Shown here: in pieces, positions 18,155-26,088 of the stretch | How positions within the stretch are numbered: position 1 is the stretch's first letter | How the letters are laid out: each line of letters begins with the position of its first letter | From: Pedobacter psychrodurus | GTDB lineage: Bacteria > Bacteroidota > Bacteroidia > Sphingobacteriales > Sphingobacteriaceae | Direction of reading: 5' to 3' | Assembly: GCF_004331735.1 (NCBI RefSeq) | Contig: NZ_SJSO01000034.1 | Span: 1-40,944 of the forward strand | DNA: 40,944 nt | Translations under genes and position numbers: made by a program | The notes under the pieces: model-generated | The model's input: only the letters and a program-made list of their open reading frames with translations | The model's database searches: none | Told to the model about the DNA's origin: nothing

Positions 18155-18655
18155 ATGAACTCTCAAAAAATAATTCGATTATTCATTAAATCCAGTTTAT
18201 TAATAACCTATTTAATCTTTCTCTCAAGCATCTTGAAAGCTCAAGACAGAGACAATAGACACCCAAGAGTTTACAAAACCAACTTAACAAATAAATTTAT
18301 CGATCCAGATGGAACTATACTCCTTTATAACACTTCGAATAAACAGATACGTAAAGGTAGATGTTACGAATTCTATAATAATAGGATTTACGGCACTACT
18401 CTTATCAATGTTACTACTACCAAAGAAGGGTCGACTAGAATATACTATCGCCATCAAGTAGGTACCAATAACTTTTCTCAATTAATTTATCGGGGGGATG
18501 ATTTACCTCAGATTACATCGTTTCAGCTTTCGGAAAACAAAATTTTAGAGCATGCTACATATGGTAGCATATTTAGATTATATCGCGAAGGTGAATTCGT
18601 TCAATTAATATCAATTAAAGATTTAAACGGAAAAGTCATCTTTAACGCTCAATAG
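18155..18655 (+). CDS. Secreted/periplasmic protein of unknown function
   Basis: 166 aa with an N-terminal signal peptide (hydrophobic core SLLITYLIFLSSILKAQ, likely cleavage after KAQ, about residue 30). The mature part, rich in Asn, Tyr and Arg, reads as beta strands (DGTILLYNTSN, STRIYYRHQVGTNNF, SIFRLYREGEFVQLISI). No family recognised. First of a run of four or five exported unknown proteins on the same strand, directly after the structured RNA region. Confidence 0.72.
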   Translation: MNSQKIIRLFIKSSLLITYLIFLSSILKAQDRDNRHPRVYKTNLTNKFIDPDGTILLYNTSNKQIRKGRCYEFYNNRIYGTTLINVTTTKEGSTRIYYRHQVGTNNFSQLIYRGDDLPQITSFQLSENKILEHATYGSIFRLYREGEFVQLISIKDLNGKVIFNAQ

Positions 18656-18709
18656 AAACTTTAAATTATACCAATTTCAAATAATAAATTACTACTAAAC
18701 ATAAAACAT

Positions 18710-19249
18710 ATGCGCAAACTATTTATAATAATTGTTCTCCTATCAAGTTTTATTTCATCTTATTCACAAACTCTAACTTTAAATCAGCAAAATTCTCTTT
18801 TTAATAGCTGGATGTTAACAAAAGGGAACTCATTACTGAAAATTTCTACACAGTTAAAATCCATAAATACCAAATGGACTTTAAAGTCAGAAAAACCTGA
18901 GATTGATGGCTATACAAAATCATATTATTGGAGTGCCCCAACTGAAATGGGAGAACCACAATATTATATTCTTACGGTTGAGGAAGATGGGGAAAGTTAT
19001 AAATTTTCTGTTAGATATTTGTTTTATCATTTGGGTGATTTCACAAAAATGATTGCGGAAATGAGAGTTAAATCTAAGGCTGGTGAATTTACCGACCAAC
19101 ATGATGGTAAAAAAGAGACATATACTGCCGTAGTACGTAAACCTAATCTAGATTACTTTCTAACAGAGCAAAAGATTAGAAATGAATCTGGCAAGTCTAA
19201 TACTGCATTTACAATTGACATATCATCAAAATATATTGATAAAAGGTAA
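18710..19249 (+). CDS. Secreted protein of unknown function
   Basis: 179 aa with a clear signal peptide (RKLFIIIVLLSSFISSYSQ, cleavage after YSQ near residue 20). The mature protein contains WTLKSEKPEIDGYTKSYYW and EPQYYILTVEEDGESYKFSVRYLF, a probable beta sheet. No family recognised. Spacing of 54 bp from the previous gene; the next gene's ATG follows its stop by 1 bp (TAATATG), so they are co-translated in one operon. Confidence 0.72.
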   Translation: MRKLFIIIVLLSSFISSYSQTLTLNQQNSLFNSWMLTKGNSLLKISTQLKSINTKWTLKSEKPEIDGYTKSYYWSAPTEMGEPQYYILTVEEDGESYKFSVRYLFYHLGDFTKMIAEMRVKSKAGEFTDQHDGKKETYTAVVRKPNLDYFLTEQKIRNESGKSNTAFTIDISSKYIDKR

Positions 19250-19250
19250 T

Positions 19251-19673
19251 ATGTTAACGAAGTTCTTAATAATAACTATCCTAACCTTTGGAAGTAATAA
19301 ATCCTTCATCAACCAAAGAGTCATTTATCCATCTATAAGTTATTTGAAAAAATTTAATGGAGCTTATCCTAAAGACGTTAAGCTATTAAAAGACCCAATT
19401 TTATCCAAAAGAGTAAAGAGCCTATTAAAAAATAGGTTCTTTTTTTTGAAGAACACTTGGGCTGTTGAAACACCAATTAATATTAAGAATAATAATTTTA
19501 TTGCTTGGGGATGCCAAGAGCACAACTGTAGTGATACCAATTTTATTATAGTTGTAGACTTCACTAAAAACGTTGTTTATGTTGGCATTCGAGAAGAAGA
19601 ACAAGTAAAGATCTATTCAGAGGATGGAACTAAAAATACAGAAATAACCAACTGGTCAAATAGAACTAATTAA
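19251..19673 (+). CDS. Secreted protein of unknown function
   Basis: 140 aa from ATG 19251. A longer in-frame start at 19182 would overlap the previous gene and lacks a signal sequence, whereas MLTKFLIITILTFGSNKSF is a plausible signal peptide. The mature part has AWGCQEHNCSDTNFIIVVDF with two Cys that could pair. This resembles periplasmic lysozyme-inhibitor-like proteins (the WGCQ/C...DTNFIIV pattern), a weak similarity by eye. The stop overlaps the ATT proposed as start of the next gene (ATTAA), suggesting coupling. Confidence 0.65.
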   Translation: MLTKFLIITILTFGSNKSFINQRVIYPSISYLKKFNGAYPKDVKLLKDPILSKRVKSLLKNRFFFLKNTWAVETPINIKNNNFIAWGCQEHNCSDTNFIIVVDFTKNVVYVGIREEEQVKIYSEDGTKNTEITNWSNRTN

Positions 19674-20097
19674 TACGAGCTTATTATTTTACCCACTGTT
19701 TGTAATTGCAGTTATTATATCGTTTTTCATTTTTGGAAAGAAGAGAGTAAATAAAGCTATTGAAGAACTGCCCCTCATAAACGATGAGCCTTTAATTCCA
19801 AAATTGATTAGGCCAACTTATAAATCTAAATTCAAATGGAGTGTTCTGGTTAAATCTCATAAAGGAGTTGATTTAGATTTTGAGGATGACAATCTAGGAA
19901 ACGTCGGTTATTATATATTTAACAATTATAGAACTCAATTAATGCAACGCCAGATAATAGTTCACATTAAGAATAACCTTGAGAATAAATATTTGAGAAT
20001 TGTTTCAGATGGCAGTTCAGAGTCTATGATTGGTGTAGATCATCCAGTTCATGGTCATATTGGCTATTTGAGCTATGTAGAAGTCGATAAAATTTAA
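19669..20097 (+). CDS. Small membrane-anchored protein, probable non-ATG start
   Basis: An ATG-less frame runs from a stop at 19645 to 20097. The first usable standard start is TTG 19804, but that removes a good N-terminal membrane anchor, LLFYPLFVIAVIISFFIFG followed by KKRVNK (from about 19679). ATT 19669, overlapping the TAA of the previous gene, is the most natural start and gives 142 aa. The C-terminal domain (VLVKSHKGVDLDFEDDNLGNV...IGVDHPVHGHIGYLSYVEVDK) is not assigned. Alternatively, the two frames are one gene split by a frameshift. Confidence 0.5.
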   Translation: MNTSLLFYPLFVIAVIISFFIFGKKRVNKAIEELPLINDEPLIPKLIRPTYKSKFKWSVLVKSHKGVDLDFEDDNLGNVGYYIFNNYRTQLMQRQIIVHIKNNLENKYLRIVSDGSSESMIGVDHPVHGHIGYLSYVEVDKI

Positions 20098-20110
20098 CTG
20101 CATCCTAATT

Positions 20111-20153
20111 CCCTCCCTCTCTCATTTAGTGGCTTACAGCGAGAAAGGGAGGG
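20111..20153 (+). terminator. Long hairpin after the secreted-protein operon
   Basis: CCCTCCCTCTCTC (20111-20123) pairs with GAGAAAGGGAGGG (20141-20153) with one mismatch around a 17-nt loop. The tail TTTAGTCTTT is only moderately T-rich, so termination is likely rather than certain. Confidence 0.6.
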
Positions 20154-20638
20154 TTTAGTCTTTATGTGGTGCTGTGGATTCAATCCTGCATTTTTATGAG
20201 GGGCAATGCTTTAATTTTCTGTTAGTGGTTCTTCGCAAAAGACAGTGGGATAAGGTAGGAAGATCGGTATTCGGCAAGTCTAATGCCACCTAAAACACAC
20301 GCCATTGCTTTGCATTGTCATGGTTTTAATTTTGGCAAATCGGTTGCCTCATGAATGCTTTCTCTATCTTTATCTAGGATTTGCTTCGCTTCATCCTGGA
20401 TAAATCTAATCGCATTCCACTTTTCAGCTCACCTGCGTAATCGAAAATGCTGCGCTGCGCTTGTGTTAAAACATAGATCGAATCCCGTTGCTACGCAACT
20501 GCTGATTCTCACATATTTTCTCAGTTCGCAGGCGGTGAGACTGATAAACCAAGTTTACATTTTTTGTACAGTTTTGAATTTCCGTAACCATTAACATGTG
20601 ATTTGAGTAGTTTTAAATATATTATAAACTAAATTAAT
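20154..20638. other. Gene-free interval of mixed composition
   Basis: About 480 bp with no supported gene. It contains a reverse-oriented copy of the arm word CCCCTCATAAAA (as TTTTATGAGGGG, 20194-20205), GTTGC-TAC-GCAAC and CGCTGCGC words, and locally higher GC (20380-20540) than the surrounding island. This may be a relic of other inserted DNA. A 79-codon frame at 20355 has no protein-like character. Confidence 0.45.
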
Positions 20639-21790
20639 ATGAAAAGAACTTTTCTCTCTCTATTTTCGATATTGACAATCATTTTCGTGGCTAGTGCACA
20701 GCAAGATTCATCGAAAGTGCTAACGCTAAACTTAGATAAATTATTAGTCCTTGAGCGTAGTATAAAATATAACGACTCGATAAGCAATAAAAAAATCAAA
20801 GATCTCGAAGCGAGAATTACTAATCTAAACATCCCGAAGAGTTTAAAATCCGCAAATATTATCAAGTTTAAAAATGATATTGCCGCATTGCAAAACAGAT
20901 ACATCGCAGGCGAAGAAATTTTAAATCATATAGTTAGAGAGACAAATTCTTTTAATCTTTCATACCAAACATTGGTAATGCAAAATGATTTCTCGGCGTT
21001 AGTCAATCCTGCTAATTTTCCAGAATTTACATCTTCGCTTTCAAACAGCCTTAATTCTTTAAAGGACAAAAAACCTATTCCTGACATCACTTCAAACTTA
21101 TCAAATTTAACTACGAGTTTACCATTCATGAGTAATCCATTGGTTACTAATGGATTGTCAATAGCATCATTTTTTATTGCTAAATACAATGATAAACGAA
21201 AATTTGGAATTGATGAATTTAATAAAATGACATGTGTTCTCGATTTTACTTCAGCAACTGACGATAATTATAAGGTTTCGGTGCAAAGAATTCTCTACTT
21301 AAGAGATAAAATTGACAAATACAATGCAGGTGTAAAAGAGTTTTTTGATTTATATCTTAATACTATAGATTTCAAAGACGGTTATACGCAGTATTCTACA
21401 CAAAAAAACTTAAATGCATCAGATTTCCTTAAACCCAAAAGGGAGCAATTGTTCAATTCAATACTTTCCGATACTACATCAATTGGTATCGTTGCATCAT
21501 CAACAGATAAGGACGATAACATAGTATACCATATTGAACAGATCAAATTTTTTGTTGCCGAATATGAATCGATAATACGTGAAATCGGTGGAAGCATTGA
21601 TTCTTATAGCACCTTTCATGAAAACCTAGAGAGAGCCGTGCAAAACTCATGTTTAGGTGTAAAGGTAGTGGCGGAACCAAAATTAGTAATAATGAAAAAA
21701 AACATTGAAAATGTCCAAAAGGCATTTAAAGTGGTCGCAGAACAAAACGTCATCCCTGCTAAACTAAAAATGACCTTGCTAGGGCTGTAG
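20639..21790 (+). CDS. Exported protein of unknown function (383 aa)
   Basis: Signal peptide MKRTFLSLFSILTIIFVASAQ (cleavage after SAQ). The mature part is largely helical: a heptad-like stretch (about 45-110, ISNKKIKDLEARITNLN...), a Leu/Asn/Ser-rich middle with NPLVTNGLSIASFFIAKY, and a helical C-terminus. No catalytic motif and no membrane span beyond the signal. Periplasmic localisation follows from the signal peptide; the function is unknown. Stand-alone gene with 540 bp of non-coding DNA before it. Confidence 0.72.
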   Translation: MKRTFLSLFSILTIIFVASAQQDSSKVLTLNLDKLLVLERSIKYNDSISNKKIKDLEARITNLNIPKSLKSANIIKFKNDIAALQNRYIAGEEILNHIVRETNSFNLSYQTLVMQNDFSALVNPANFPEFTSSLSNSLNSLKDKKPIPDITSNLSNLTTSLPFMSNPLVTNGLSIASFFIAKYNDKRKFGIDEFNKMTCVLDFTSATDDNYKVSVQRILYLRDKIDKYNAGVKEFFDLYLNTIDFKDGYTQYSTQKNLNASDFLKPKREQLFNSILSDTTSIGIVASSTDKDDNIVYHIEQIKFFVAEYESIIREIGGSIDSYSTFHENLERAVQNSCLGVKVVAEPKLVIMKKNIENVQKAFKVVAEQNVIPAKLKMTLLGL

Positions 21791-22020
21791 GATTGTAAGA
21801 AAAATCGAGATCATACTTCTCTCATCAAAGTAAGTTAATTACTAAATAAATACCACATTCAAATTGATGTGAAATCGAGATGAATAAATCTGCACTTTTG
21901 TAAAAGATTAGAATACTAAAGACGAAATTTCGCATCCAATAGAAAGTAATTCCTTTTAGATATTGCTTACTTTTCCTATTTTTTTTATGGAGGGGGGACA
22001 AAGCCTAATGAATGGTACAG
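21791..22020. other. Intergenic stretch before repeat copy C
   Basis: AT-rich. It contains two AAATCGAGAT words (about 21802 and 21872) and a T-rich segment followed by ATGGAGGGGGG (21988-21998), a weak version of the composite repeat's G-rich arm. No gene seen. Confidence 0.35.
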
Positions 22021-22079
22021 ATTATCCAAAATCGAAAAGCTCTCCTTAAATAAAGGAAATGATTAAATTTTTGGATATC
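22021..22079 (+). repeat. Island intergenic repeat, copy C
   Basis: Starts TTATCCAAAATC, keeps TCTCCTTAAATAAAGGAAAT in the middle and ends TTTTTGGATAT. It stands 26 bp ahead of a 41-codon gene. Confidence 0.78.
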
Positions 22080-22105
22080 ACTTAACAACTCTCAGAAGCT
22101 AACAG

Positions 22106-22231
22106 ATGGTTAATACGGAAGCTGTGACGATTTTAGCGAAAATGGGCGTGATTGTGATAGACTTCGAAATGAATTGGTTATTACATAAATTGTTAGGAAT
22201 GCAATTTTTAACAATTGACATTTTAATCTAA
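22106..22231 (+). CDS. Short helical protein (41 aa)
   Basis: ATG 22106 to TAA 22229-22231. The N-terminal half TEAVTILAKMGVIV closely parallels QKAVTILGKQGVNV of the 56-aa protein encoded at 32892-33062 outside the island. That match, and the upstream repeat copy in the usual place, suggest a real but possibly shortened gene. Small proteins of this type are frequent in Bacteroidota accessory DNA; the function is unknown. The C-terminal part no longer resembles the relative (LDFMYLLANL), so it may be a decayed copy. Confidence 0.45.
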   Translation: MVNTEAVTILAKMGVIVIDFEMNWLLHKLLGMQFLTIDILI

Positions 22232-22248
22232 TTTGCGAATGCATAGAT

Positions 22249-23745
22249 CTAATGAGCGTATTTTTTATAATCATATGCTGAGAGTATTTTTCTAAAATTT
22301 GAACCTTTCTTATTTGGGTAATTCCGGAGATATGACTCGACATCATCTAAAGATAAGTGACCATCCATGGTACACCAAAAAATAGCGTTGTCCTTACTAC
22401 TATTTGCTATTGAAGTGTCAGCGACAATTTCTGCAATAGTTTCATGTTTTTTTTGACATTGAATAGCGATGGCTTGCTGCATCGTCTCCAATTTTGCTAT
22501 CTGTTGTTCCTTCAATTTCTCAGCAATCAATATTTGATTATTTATAGCACTAAAGCCAAATATGGGAAAATACTGATTAGCGGAAATTGAATATTTATCG
22601 ATGAATGATAAAGCTTGAGAATTGGATTCATCGATTATCTTGAAATAGCTCGATAAAGTTTCTTGACTTGTAAGATATGTGTAAGTAATTGTTTTTCTAG
22701 TTCCAATCGCTAAAATTCTTTCTGAGTTCTTAACCTCATCTAAATCCTCGGTTATCTTAACAGAAATCTTTCCTCCAGAATAAATCTCTTTTACTATAGA
22801 TTGTACCTTTCGAATATCTAAAGCTGACACAGGTAACTGTAAACTTGAGAGCGCATCATATATTGCTCGAAAATTATCAGTTTTGAGCTTATTAATACGC
22901 ACTGTAGAAAATCCCTCCATATCGATGTCATGCTCAACTATTTCAGTAGAATCGGATCCACTGTCGTATTCTACAAGAAGAAAGTTTCCCCTTATTTTTT
23001 TTGCCTGATCAGAATTTGGCTCGATATAAGTAAAAATTGTTTTGAGAATACTTTTAATGTTTTCATCTCCAATTCCGTATCCCATAAATATAATAGGATT
23101 ATGAATAAACAATGAGAGTAACTGGGCTCTGATTAATTCGTAGCTTTCAATAAAATTCCTGTAATCATCAGCAGTTATTATCATCTTTCCAGCATCAGAT
23201 GAGCAACCATGGATTTTATAGACCGATCCATAAGGGTTACTTAACAGAATATCATTACCAATTAGTTTATTAAATTCGAAAGTGCTTTCAATCAAATTGT
23301 CATAATTGGTTGTAATTATTGATCCAATATTTTTACGAATTTTCCTAAATTCATTTAACTCTTCTTCCATATTGGGTCGAATATGAAATTTCGAAAAGAT
23401 TTGGGCAATATAAATTTTAAATCTGCTGAGATTAATGTTATTCTGCATCTTTTCATAAAAGATGTCATTAATGTTTTTGAATTTCCCATTCCTATTAGCT
23501 TTCAAATCTTTATTGAACTCTTCTTCAATAATTGACGCTATTTTATCAAATCTATAGCGTCCGTTTTCTTGACAAGATGATTTAACGTCAAGATAGAATT
23601 CATCATTCTCTTTAACATCAAAAGATATTTTGGCTAATAAGCCATCCCATGTGTAGGAATTTTCAAGATATCGTAGACTAATACCTGTACCAATAAATAA
23701 TACGGGATGATTATGATAGTTTGAAATAAATTCAGAAATATTCAT
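22249..23745 (-). CDS. SIR2-domain protein, probable NAD-consuming defence effector
   Basis: 498 aa. SIR2 fold landmarks: GTGIS (19-23) in the NAD-binding loop, TTNYDN (145-150), YKIHG with the catalytic-type His179, ITADDY (190-195) and MGYGIGDENI (221-230). This is the SIR2_2-like set seen in bacterial anti-phage NADases rather than in deacetylase sirtuins; no Zn-cysteine quartet is visible. The C-terminal half (about 270-498) has no family I recognise and could be the sensor or oligomerisation part. It is the only cargo gene on the minus strand, with about 220 bp of promoter region upstream. Infection-triggered NAD depletion is inferred from family knowledge. Confidence 0.82.
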   Translation of the reverse strand: MNISEFISNYHNHPVLFIGTGISLRYLENSYTWDGLLAKISFDVKENDEFYLDVKSSCQENGRYRFDKIASIIEEEFNKDLKANRNGKFKNINDIFYEKMQNNINLSRFKIYIAQIFSKFHIRPNMEEELNEFRKIRKNIGSIITTNYDNLIESTFEFNKLIGNDILLSNPYGSVYKIHGCSSDAGKMIITADDYRNFIESYELIRAQLLSLFIHNPIIFMGYGIGDENIKSILKTIFTYIEPNSDQAKKIRGNFLLVEYDSGSDSTEIVEHDIDMEGFSTVRINKLKTDNFRAIYDALSSLQLPVSALDIRKVQSIVKEIYSGGKISVKITEDLDEVKNSERILAIGTRKTITYTYLTSQETLSSYFKIIDESNSQALSFIDKYSISANQYFPIFGFSAINNQILIAEKLKEQQIAKLETMQQAIAIQCQKKHETIAEIVADTSIANSSKDNAIFWCTMDGHLSLDDVESYLRNYPNKKGSNFRKILSAYDYKKYAH

Positions 23746-23967
23746 GATTGTTTTATTGAGTTGCGTTAAGAATAGGTGTAAGATGTAAAAATTATTTAAT
23801 TAATCTTTGATAATTTATTATATAACAAAAATAACCTTGTCTCCTCAACACATTTCAAGAAATTCCGGCATAAACGCACCACCTGATACACAATCCATTT
23901 ATTCCGTTGCTTCTTGATTTAGTTGGGTTGAAAGCTTGATCAAGTACCATAATTAATTAAATATTTT

Positions 23968-24423
23968 ATGGCACAAAAAACATTCAAGATAGCCGAAGTA
24001 CAAGTAAGCTACAAACCAGATTACAAAGCATCTGAAAGACCTAAAATTACATCGTCTAAGCAAGCGTATGATTTGCTAATGCGGCAATGGGACTTAGGTA
24101 AAATCGAGTTCTTAGAACAGAGTAAAATGATCTTATTGAATAGAGAAAATAGAGTTCTAGGAATTGTAGACATATCAACAGGCGGTGTAAGTGGAACAAT
24201 CCTTGATCCTAAAATTATATTTTCAATAGCCTTAAAAGCCAATACGTCATCAATAATAATATCACATAACCACCCTAGTGGAAATCTAAAGCCTAGCCAT
24301 GCAGATATTAGATTGACTAATCAATTAAAAGACGGCGGTAAATTATTAGAGATTGTTGTGTGGGATCATCTAGTAATTTCCAATGATAATTACTACAGTT
24401 TTGCTGATGATGGAATGATGTGA
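23968..24423 (+). CDS. RadC-like JAB/MPN domain protein
   Basis: 151 aa. The JAMM signature H-x-H-x7-S-x2-D is present (SHNHPSGNLKPSHAD, His100, His102, Ser110, Asp113), with Glu60 as the likely fourth catalytic residue, and the typical C-terminal LLEIVVWDHLVISNDNYYSFADDGMM. It lacks the helix-hairpin-helix N-terminal domain of chromosomal RadC, as usual for the short versions carried by Bacteroidota plasmids, phages and islands. The biochemical role of RadC is unsettled. Followed by a terminator at 24430-24460. Confidence 0.9.
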   Translation: MAQKTFKIAEVQVSYKPDYKASERPKITSSKQAYDLLMRQWDLGKIEFLEQSKMILLNRENRVLGIVDISTGGVSGTILDPKIIFSIALKANTSSIIISHNHPSGNLKPSHADIRLTNQLKDGGKLLEIVVWDHLVISNDNYYSFADDGMM

Positions 24424-24429
24424 AAATTA

Positions 24430-24460
24430 TTAGCTTGGGTTATTCACCCAGGCTAATTTA
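24430..24460 (+). terminator. Terminator after the RadC-like gene
   Basis: TTAGCTTGGGT-TATTC-ACCCAGGCTAA, an 11-bp stem with one G.T pair, followed by TTTAAATTT. Confidence 0.82.
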
Positions 24461-24486
24461 AATTTCTAATTGGAAGGTAGCCTCTT

Positions 24487-24550
24487 AAAAGTAAATACAC
24501 TTTTAATATATTGCGTTTGTTCCGGATCTTGATTATATTGTTAACAATAT
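24487..24550 (+). promoter_or_regulatory. Promoter and perfect palindromic operator candidate
   Basis: TTAAAAGT...ACTTTTAA hairpin (24485-24506), AATATATTGC (-7-like, 24505-24514), then the perfect 16-bp palindrome ATATTGTTAACAATAT (24535-24550) 27 bp before the next start. The same AATATATTGC element occurs at 28011-28020 ahead of another cargo gene. Confidence 0.45.
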
Positions 24551-24576
24551 GAGTTTAAATTTCTAAAGCCTTAAGA

Positions 24577-25566
24577 ATGAAACATTGGACAGAACCAAAT
24601 GGAAATTTCATAATGAATATCCCAGTCGATTGGCAGTACAAAAACATTGTTTTTGAGGATGTAGAAGAAGTATCACCTTTTAGTTTCGAACCATATGAAA
24701 AATCATTTGGCTGCTTCCAAATTAGTTGCTATCCTTTGTCTGAAAAAGGAATAAACCCGAATTTACCAATTCAACAAAGTAATGCTGAACTTGAATGGGC
24801 AATGACGAAAATAAATGATGAAGAGTTTGATGTCATAATATTTTACGCTCAGGTAGATGATTTATTGTGCATGTCAAAATTTATTTCATTAATTGCTAAT
24901 CGAAAGAATAAAAGATTAATTGAGCAGATTAATCATTCAGAAAAAGTTTTAAAGTCCATTCGGGTAATACCAAAATCTGATAGAAAACACGCTTCGGATT
25001 TAAATAAATACGACAATTTTATTAGCTCACTGATTGGCTCTCATGATTTATTAAACAAAGCATACAAGTCGAATTCTTATATTGAATTAGTTGCTATTCT
25101 ATCAAACCAAATTGATGCTTACTTACGATTGACGATAATTTTGCATGAACAGCTTATAAATAAGACCGATGATATCGAAATTAAATATTTATTTCAAGGT
25201 GAAAACGAGAAAGGAATTATGGAAAGGAAGATTTATGAGAAAGCATTTGAAATTAGTATTATAAATGAAGAAATCTTTAAAGAATTAAATAATCTATATA
25301 ATTTAAGAAACAGGGTAATACATAGATATATAATTTCATTTTTGAAGACGAGGGATATTGCCAAAATAGCCTATGATTATACTTTATTAAATGAAACTGT
25401 AAGACTAATTTTGAAATCATATGAAGAAAAACAAATTGGACTCGGATTTGGAATTTACGGCAAAGGATTTAGCAGAAAAGATAATTTCGATGATTTAGAC
25501 TACAAAAGGGCATATGCTATGGCAAATGATAAGCACTTAATTAAAGAATTAAAAAGGAAATTATAA
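24577..25566 (+). CDS. Unknown protein with a HEPN-type R-x4-H motif
   Basis: 329 aa, soluble. The N-terminal ~130 residues (HWTEPNGNFIMNIPVDWQYKN...) look like a small beta domain of the type that recognises or stores a ligand, similar by eye to DUF3805-like N-termini. The C-terminal part is helical and includes NLRNRVIHRY (R244-N-R-V-I-H249). This fits the R-x4-6-H motif of HEPN RNases, which act in toxin-antitoxin and abortive-infection systems. It is followed 17 bp later by a 76-aa gene in the same direction, an arrangement that could pair toxin with partner. Domain boundaries and activity are inferred. Confidence 0.65.
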   Translation: MKHWTEPNGNFIMNIPVDWQYKNIVFEDVEEVSPFSFEPYEKSFGCFQISCYPLSEKGINPNLPIQQSNAELEWAMTKINDEEFDVIIFYAQVDDLLCMSKFISLIANRKNKRLIEQINHSEKVLKSIRVIPKSDRKHASDLNKYDNFISSLIGSHDLLNKAYKSNSYIELVAILSNQIDAYLRLTIILHEQLINKTDDIEIKYLFQGENEKGIMERKIYEKAFEISIINEEIFKELNNLYNLRNRVIHRYIISFLKTRDIAKIAYDYTLLNETVRLILKSYEEKQIGLGFGIYGKGFSRKDNFDDLDYKRAYAMANDKHLIKELKRKL

Positions 25567-25583
25567 ACTTAGAACAAACTATT

Positions 25584-25814
25584 ATGTCAGTAGAAATATG
25601 CACGGTATATGCAGGCGTGAATGGGCTTGATGATGATTATACATTTTTTGAGGATGGAACTATAAAAAGATTTTATGATAGAAACCCTCATAGATTAAAT
25701 CTAACAGAATACCTTAAACCAAGTGATATCAGGGGTTCCAAATTAGAAAGAATAATAGCAAATTGCCCTAAGGAACACTTGGATAAGATTAAGAAAATAT
25801 TGAATCTATCTTAA
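25584..25814 (+). CDS. Small unknown protein downstream of the HEPN-like gene
   Basis: 76 aa, start ATG 25584, 17 bp after the previous stop. Sequence features: DDDYTFFEDGTIKRFYDRNPHRLNLTEYL, then a Lys-rich helical C-terminus. No family recognised. 'FFEDGTIKRFYD' looks like a beta hairpin of the kind found in small partner proteins. Its operon position suggests it serves the HEPN-like protein, possibly as antitoxin, but nothing in the sequence proves this. Confidence 0.62.
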   Translation: MSVEICTVYAGVNGLDDDYTFFEDGTIKRFYDRNPHRLNLTEYLKPSDIRGSKLERIIANCPKEHLDKIKKILNLS

Positions 25815-25890
25815 TGGAATCTATCTCCCCAAGAATCATATAAGTAGTTAGGAATTATTACATTAGCTGATTAAAATTTTATTGAAAGAT

Positions 25891-26024
25891 GCCCTCATAA
25901 AAGTAAGGGGGATTGTTCCTATCACTTTTACAAGGGCTAGCTTTTAAGCATTTCTCCACGTTCTTTAAATATCCAAAACTCAAACCTGCCCCTTAAATAT
26001 ATAAATTGATCAATTTTTTGGATA
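25891..26024 (+). repeat. Island composite intergenic repeat, copy D (hairpin + core)
   Basis: Upstream hairpin GCCCTCATAAAAGT (25891-25904) pairs with ACTTTTACAAGGGC (25924-25937), two mismatches. The core follows at 25969-26024: ATATCCAAAACTC, CCTGCCCCTTAAATA, ending TTTTTTGGATA. The next gene starts 64 bp after the core. Confidence 0.82.
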
Positions 26025-26088
26025 CAGGAATTAATTATATTCAAACAATATATATATCTTGGAACATCTAGATTAGCACGACATTACT

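Noticed and set aside
20355..20594. 79-codon plus-strand frame
   Set aside because: Cys/Ser/Leu-rich random-looking translation in a GC-shifted patch; no start context or neighbours that support it.
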